A stretch of DNA of 40,364 nt, from contig UQJT01000021.1 in NCBI GenBank assembly GCA_900541395.1, positions 1-40,364 of the forward strand. The letters are read 5' to 3'. Below the pieces are notes generated by a model. That model saw only the letters and a program-made list of their open reading frames with translations, was not told the DNA's origin and ran no database searches. Made by a program: the position numbers and the translations under genes. Shown here one piece after another: positions 38,883 through 40,364 of the stretch. Each line of letters starts with the position of its first letter. Position 1 is the stretch's first letter. This DNA is from an uncultured Desulfovibrio sp. (GTDB lineage Bacteria; Desulfobacterota; Desulfovibrionia; Desulfovibrionales; Desulfovibrionaceae).

Positions 38883-39785
38883 ATGAACGACGCTCAACAA
38901 GCTCTGAGTCATATCCAGACCGTCATCGATAAACTGTTGGACCCCGCCGGAGGGTGCCCCTGGGACAAAGCGCAGACCCCCCTGTCCCTGTGTGAGTACC
39001 TCATCGAGGAATGCCACGAACTGGTGGACGCCATCCGTTCCGGCAAACCCGGCCACGTCTGTGACGAAATGGGCGATCTGCTCTTTTTGCTCATTTTTAC
39101 AGCCCATCGCTATGCCGGTGAGGGAGCGTTCACCCTGGCCGACGCCCTGGAGGCAGGAGCGGCCAAAATGACCCGCCGCCACCCCCATGTGTTCGGCGAC
39201 GCCAGCTTCGCCAATCTGACCGAATTCACCAAAGCCTGGGCCGAAATCAAAAAAGCCGAGAAGGCAGCCGCCGGAGAACAGGAATGCGGGGCGTTCGCTT
39301 CGGTGCCCACCGGCCTGCCCCCTCTGACCAAAGCCTATCGCCTGCACGCCAAAGCCGCCCAGGCCGGTTTCACCTGGGACGACGACGAGGAGGTGGAGCG
39401 CCAGGTCGAGGCCGAATGGCTGGAGCTGCTCGATGCCCGCGCCTCGGGCGATCCGGCCGCGCAGGAGCACGAACTGGGCGATATGATCTTTTCCCTGGTG
39501 GAGCTGGGCCGCCGTATGGAAATCAAGGCCGCCCACGCCACGGACATGGCGGCCAATCGCTTCCGCGCCCGTTTCCGGGCCATGGAAAAACTGGCCGAAG
39601 AGCGGGGCCTGGATTTTTCAGCCCTCAGCCTGGACGAAAAAGATGAATTGTGGAACGCGGTCAAAGCCGCCGCCCCCCAACACGCCGAACCGGCGCGCGC
39701 GGCCGCACCTTTCGTACAGCCTCGCGATCCCGCGCCCGAGGATGATGAATCCGGAAATAACGAATTCAACGGGAAAGGACGTTAG
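38883..39785 (+). CDS. mazG: Nucleoside triphosphate pyrophosphohydrolase
   Basis: A 300-residue MazG-type enzyme that hydrolyses (d)NTPs to monophosphates and pyrophosphate. The first MazG domain starts LLDPAGGCPWDKAQTPLSLCEYLIEECHELVDAI and carries the metal-binding EExxE and DEMGD motifs. A second, related domain has FTWDDDEEVERQVEAEWLELLDA and HELGDMIFSLVELGRRM. This two-domain layout and length match bacterial MazG. A 35-residue acidic tail follows. The ATG at 38883 has GGAG ten nt upstream. TTGACA at 38744 may be part of its promoter. Confidence 0.93.
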   Translation: MNDAQQALSHIQTVIDKLLDPAGGCPWDKAQTPLSLCEYLIEECHELVDAIRSGKPGHVCDEMGDLLFLLIFTAHRYAGEGAFTLADALEAGAAKMTRRHPHVFGDASFANLTEFTKAWAEIKKAEKAAAGEQECGAFASVPTGLPPLTKAYRLHAKAAQAGFTWDDDEEVERQVEAEWLELLDARASGDPAAQEHELGDMIFSLVELGRRMEIKAAHATDMAANRFRARFRAMEKLAEERGLDFSALSLDEKDELWNAVKAAAPQHAEPARAAAPFVQPRDPAPEDDESGNNEFNGKGR

Positions 39786-39819
39786 CGTTCCCCGGCTCGG
39801 ACCTGACGAGGATTCCGCT

Positions 39820-40364
39820 TTGAAGCTCCGTTTGTTCCGCGTGTTCCGGGGTGCCCGGCGCCTTGTTCCGCTGCTTGCCCTGCTCCCGGTCCTTGCGTTT
39901 GTTCCGACGGCCCGCGCCGCGTCCGACACCGTTCACGCCGGCTATCGTTCTCTGGTCGGTTGGCTGCCCGGGCCCGACATCCGTCTCGACGTGGCCGTGT
40001 GGTATCCCACGCAGAGCCGTCCCACCACCATCAAGGCCGGGTCATGGACTTTTTCGGCCGCCCGGAACGCTCCTCCCCTGCCCGGTCTCTGGCCGTTGCT
40101 GGTGCTGTCGCCCGACTCGTCGGGCTCGCGCTTCGCTCACCACGATCTGGCCGCCTCGTTGGCCCGTCGGGGCTTTATCGTGGCTGTGCCCACCCACGAC
40201 GGCGACAATGCCGACGACATGCGTTTTTTATATACGGATCGCCACCTGCCCACCCGCACCCGGCAATTGAGCGCCACCCTCGATCTGGTGCTTCGGGACC
40301 CACAGCTCGGCTCCACGCTGGACAAGCGCAGGATAGGCCTGGTGGGGTTCGGGGGGGGGAGCAG
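39820..40364 (+). CDS. Exported alpha/beta-hydrolase-like protein, 5' part (partial at window end)
   Basis: The frame that carries a signal peptide and hydrolase motifs starts at TTG 39820, with GAGGA at 39808-39812; it has no early ATG, so a search limited to ATG starts would miss it. The product begins LKLRLFRVFRGARRLVPLLALLPVLAFVPTARAA, a clear signal peptide. It continues with LDVAVWYPTQSR, LWPLLVLSPDSSGSRFAHHDLAASLARRGFIVAVPTHDG, as in dienelactone-hydrolase-like lipases. The strand before the nucleophile is RRIGLVGFGGGS, where the catalytic Ser of G-x-S-x-G would be Gly. The gene continues beyond the window. It starts 34 nt after mazG. Confidence 0.7.
   Translation, partial: MKLRLFRVFRGARRLVPLLALLPVLAFVPTARAASDTVHAGYRSLVGWLPGPDIRLDVAVWYPTQSRPTTIKAGSWTFSAARNAPPLPGLWPLLVLSPDSSGSRFAHHDLAASLARRGFIVAVPTHDGDNADDMRFLYTDRHLPTRTRQLSATLDLVLRDPQLGSTLDKRRIGLVGFGGGS

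Noticed and set aside
39851..40270. Open frame of about 139 codons near the window end
   Set aside because: It is out of frame with the signal-peptide-bearing hydrolase-like protein that starts at TTG 39820, and its translation is Pro/Arg-rich without motifs.
1..40364. CRISPR array, tRNA or rRNA genes
   Set aside because: No regularly spaced direct repeats, no tRNA-like cloverleaf at the island edges and no rRNA sequence were noticed. Computation with a tRNA and CRISPR finder would be decisive.

Overview
The window looks like chromosomal DNA from a sulfate-reducing bacterium of the Desulfovibrio/Bilophila type. The strongest marker is a complete four-gene Qrc quinone reductase operon (cytochrome c, molybdopterin-family protein, ferredoxin, NrfD-like membrane protein) at 33189-37944. 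Most of the DNA is GC-rich. A clearly AT-richer stretch at about 3150-8100, with fragmentary GC-richer genes up to about 9000, reads as an acquired and decayed island. No rRNA, tRNA or CRISPR array was seen.

Layout. 1-3003: 3' part of an AsmA-like envelope protein. 3004-9032: island holding a broken AlpA-type regulator, a CsoR-controlled P-type metal ATPase operon with a CsoR-type operator, a small unknown gene, and three gene fragments (5' piece of an alpha/beta hydrolase joined to the 3' piece of an AraC regulator, then a carboxymuconolactone decarboxylase gene cut off inside a dispersed repeat). 9178-10780: a lone trpB preceded by a Trp-Trp leader peptide and an attenuator. 10809-12861: PHP phosphatase (minus strand), then a Trm112-like/Hsp20/Hsp20 operon. 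13527-15122: anchored periplasmic protein of unknown function (minus). 15292-18273: cobalamin riboswitch plus btuCDF-type transporter. 18538-18951: membrane-anchored glutaredoxin-like protein (minus).

19606-30260 is the most unusual part. A sigma-54 activator with an RtcR/CARF-like N-terminal domain precedes a near-consensus sigma-54 promoter. Then follow a TRAP substrate-binding protein, a cytoplasmic sulfatase-like hydrolase with Thr in place of the usual Cys/Ser nucleophile, a fused TRAP permease, an MFS carrier, a thioredoxin, a thioredoxin-reductase-like flavoprotein, a Cys-poor thioredoxin-fold protein and a cysteine-synthase-like PLP enzyme with altered active-site loops. I infer a regulated uptake and processing system for an unidentified, possibly sulfur- or phosphorus-containing, organic compound. 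I do not recognise this gene set as a described pathway.

30319-32441: XRE regulator, selU (tRNA 2-selenouridine synthase) and an exported rhodanese. 33014-37998: qrcABCD with candidate promoter and terminator. Electrons from periplasmic hydrogenases and formate dehydrogenases would pass through QrcA to the menaquinone pool. 38179-40364: CvpA-family protein, MazG pyrophosphohydrolase and the 5' part of an exported alpha/beta-hydrolase-like protein.

A dispersed repeat of about 120-150 bp occurs at 13292-13438 and 29077-29193, and partially at 8990-9083, with shorter related pieces elsewhere. Its hairpins are conserved, including one compensatory base-pair change between copies.
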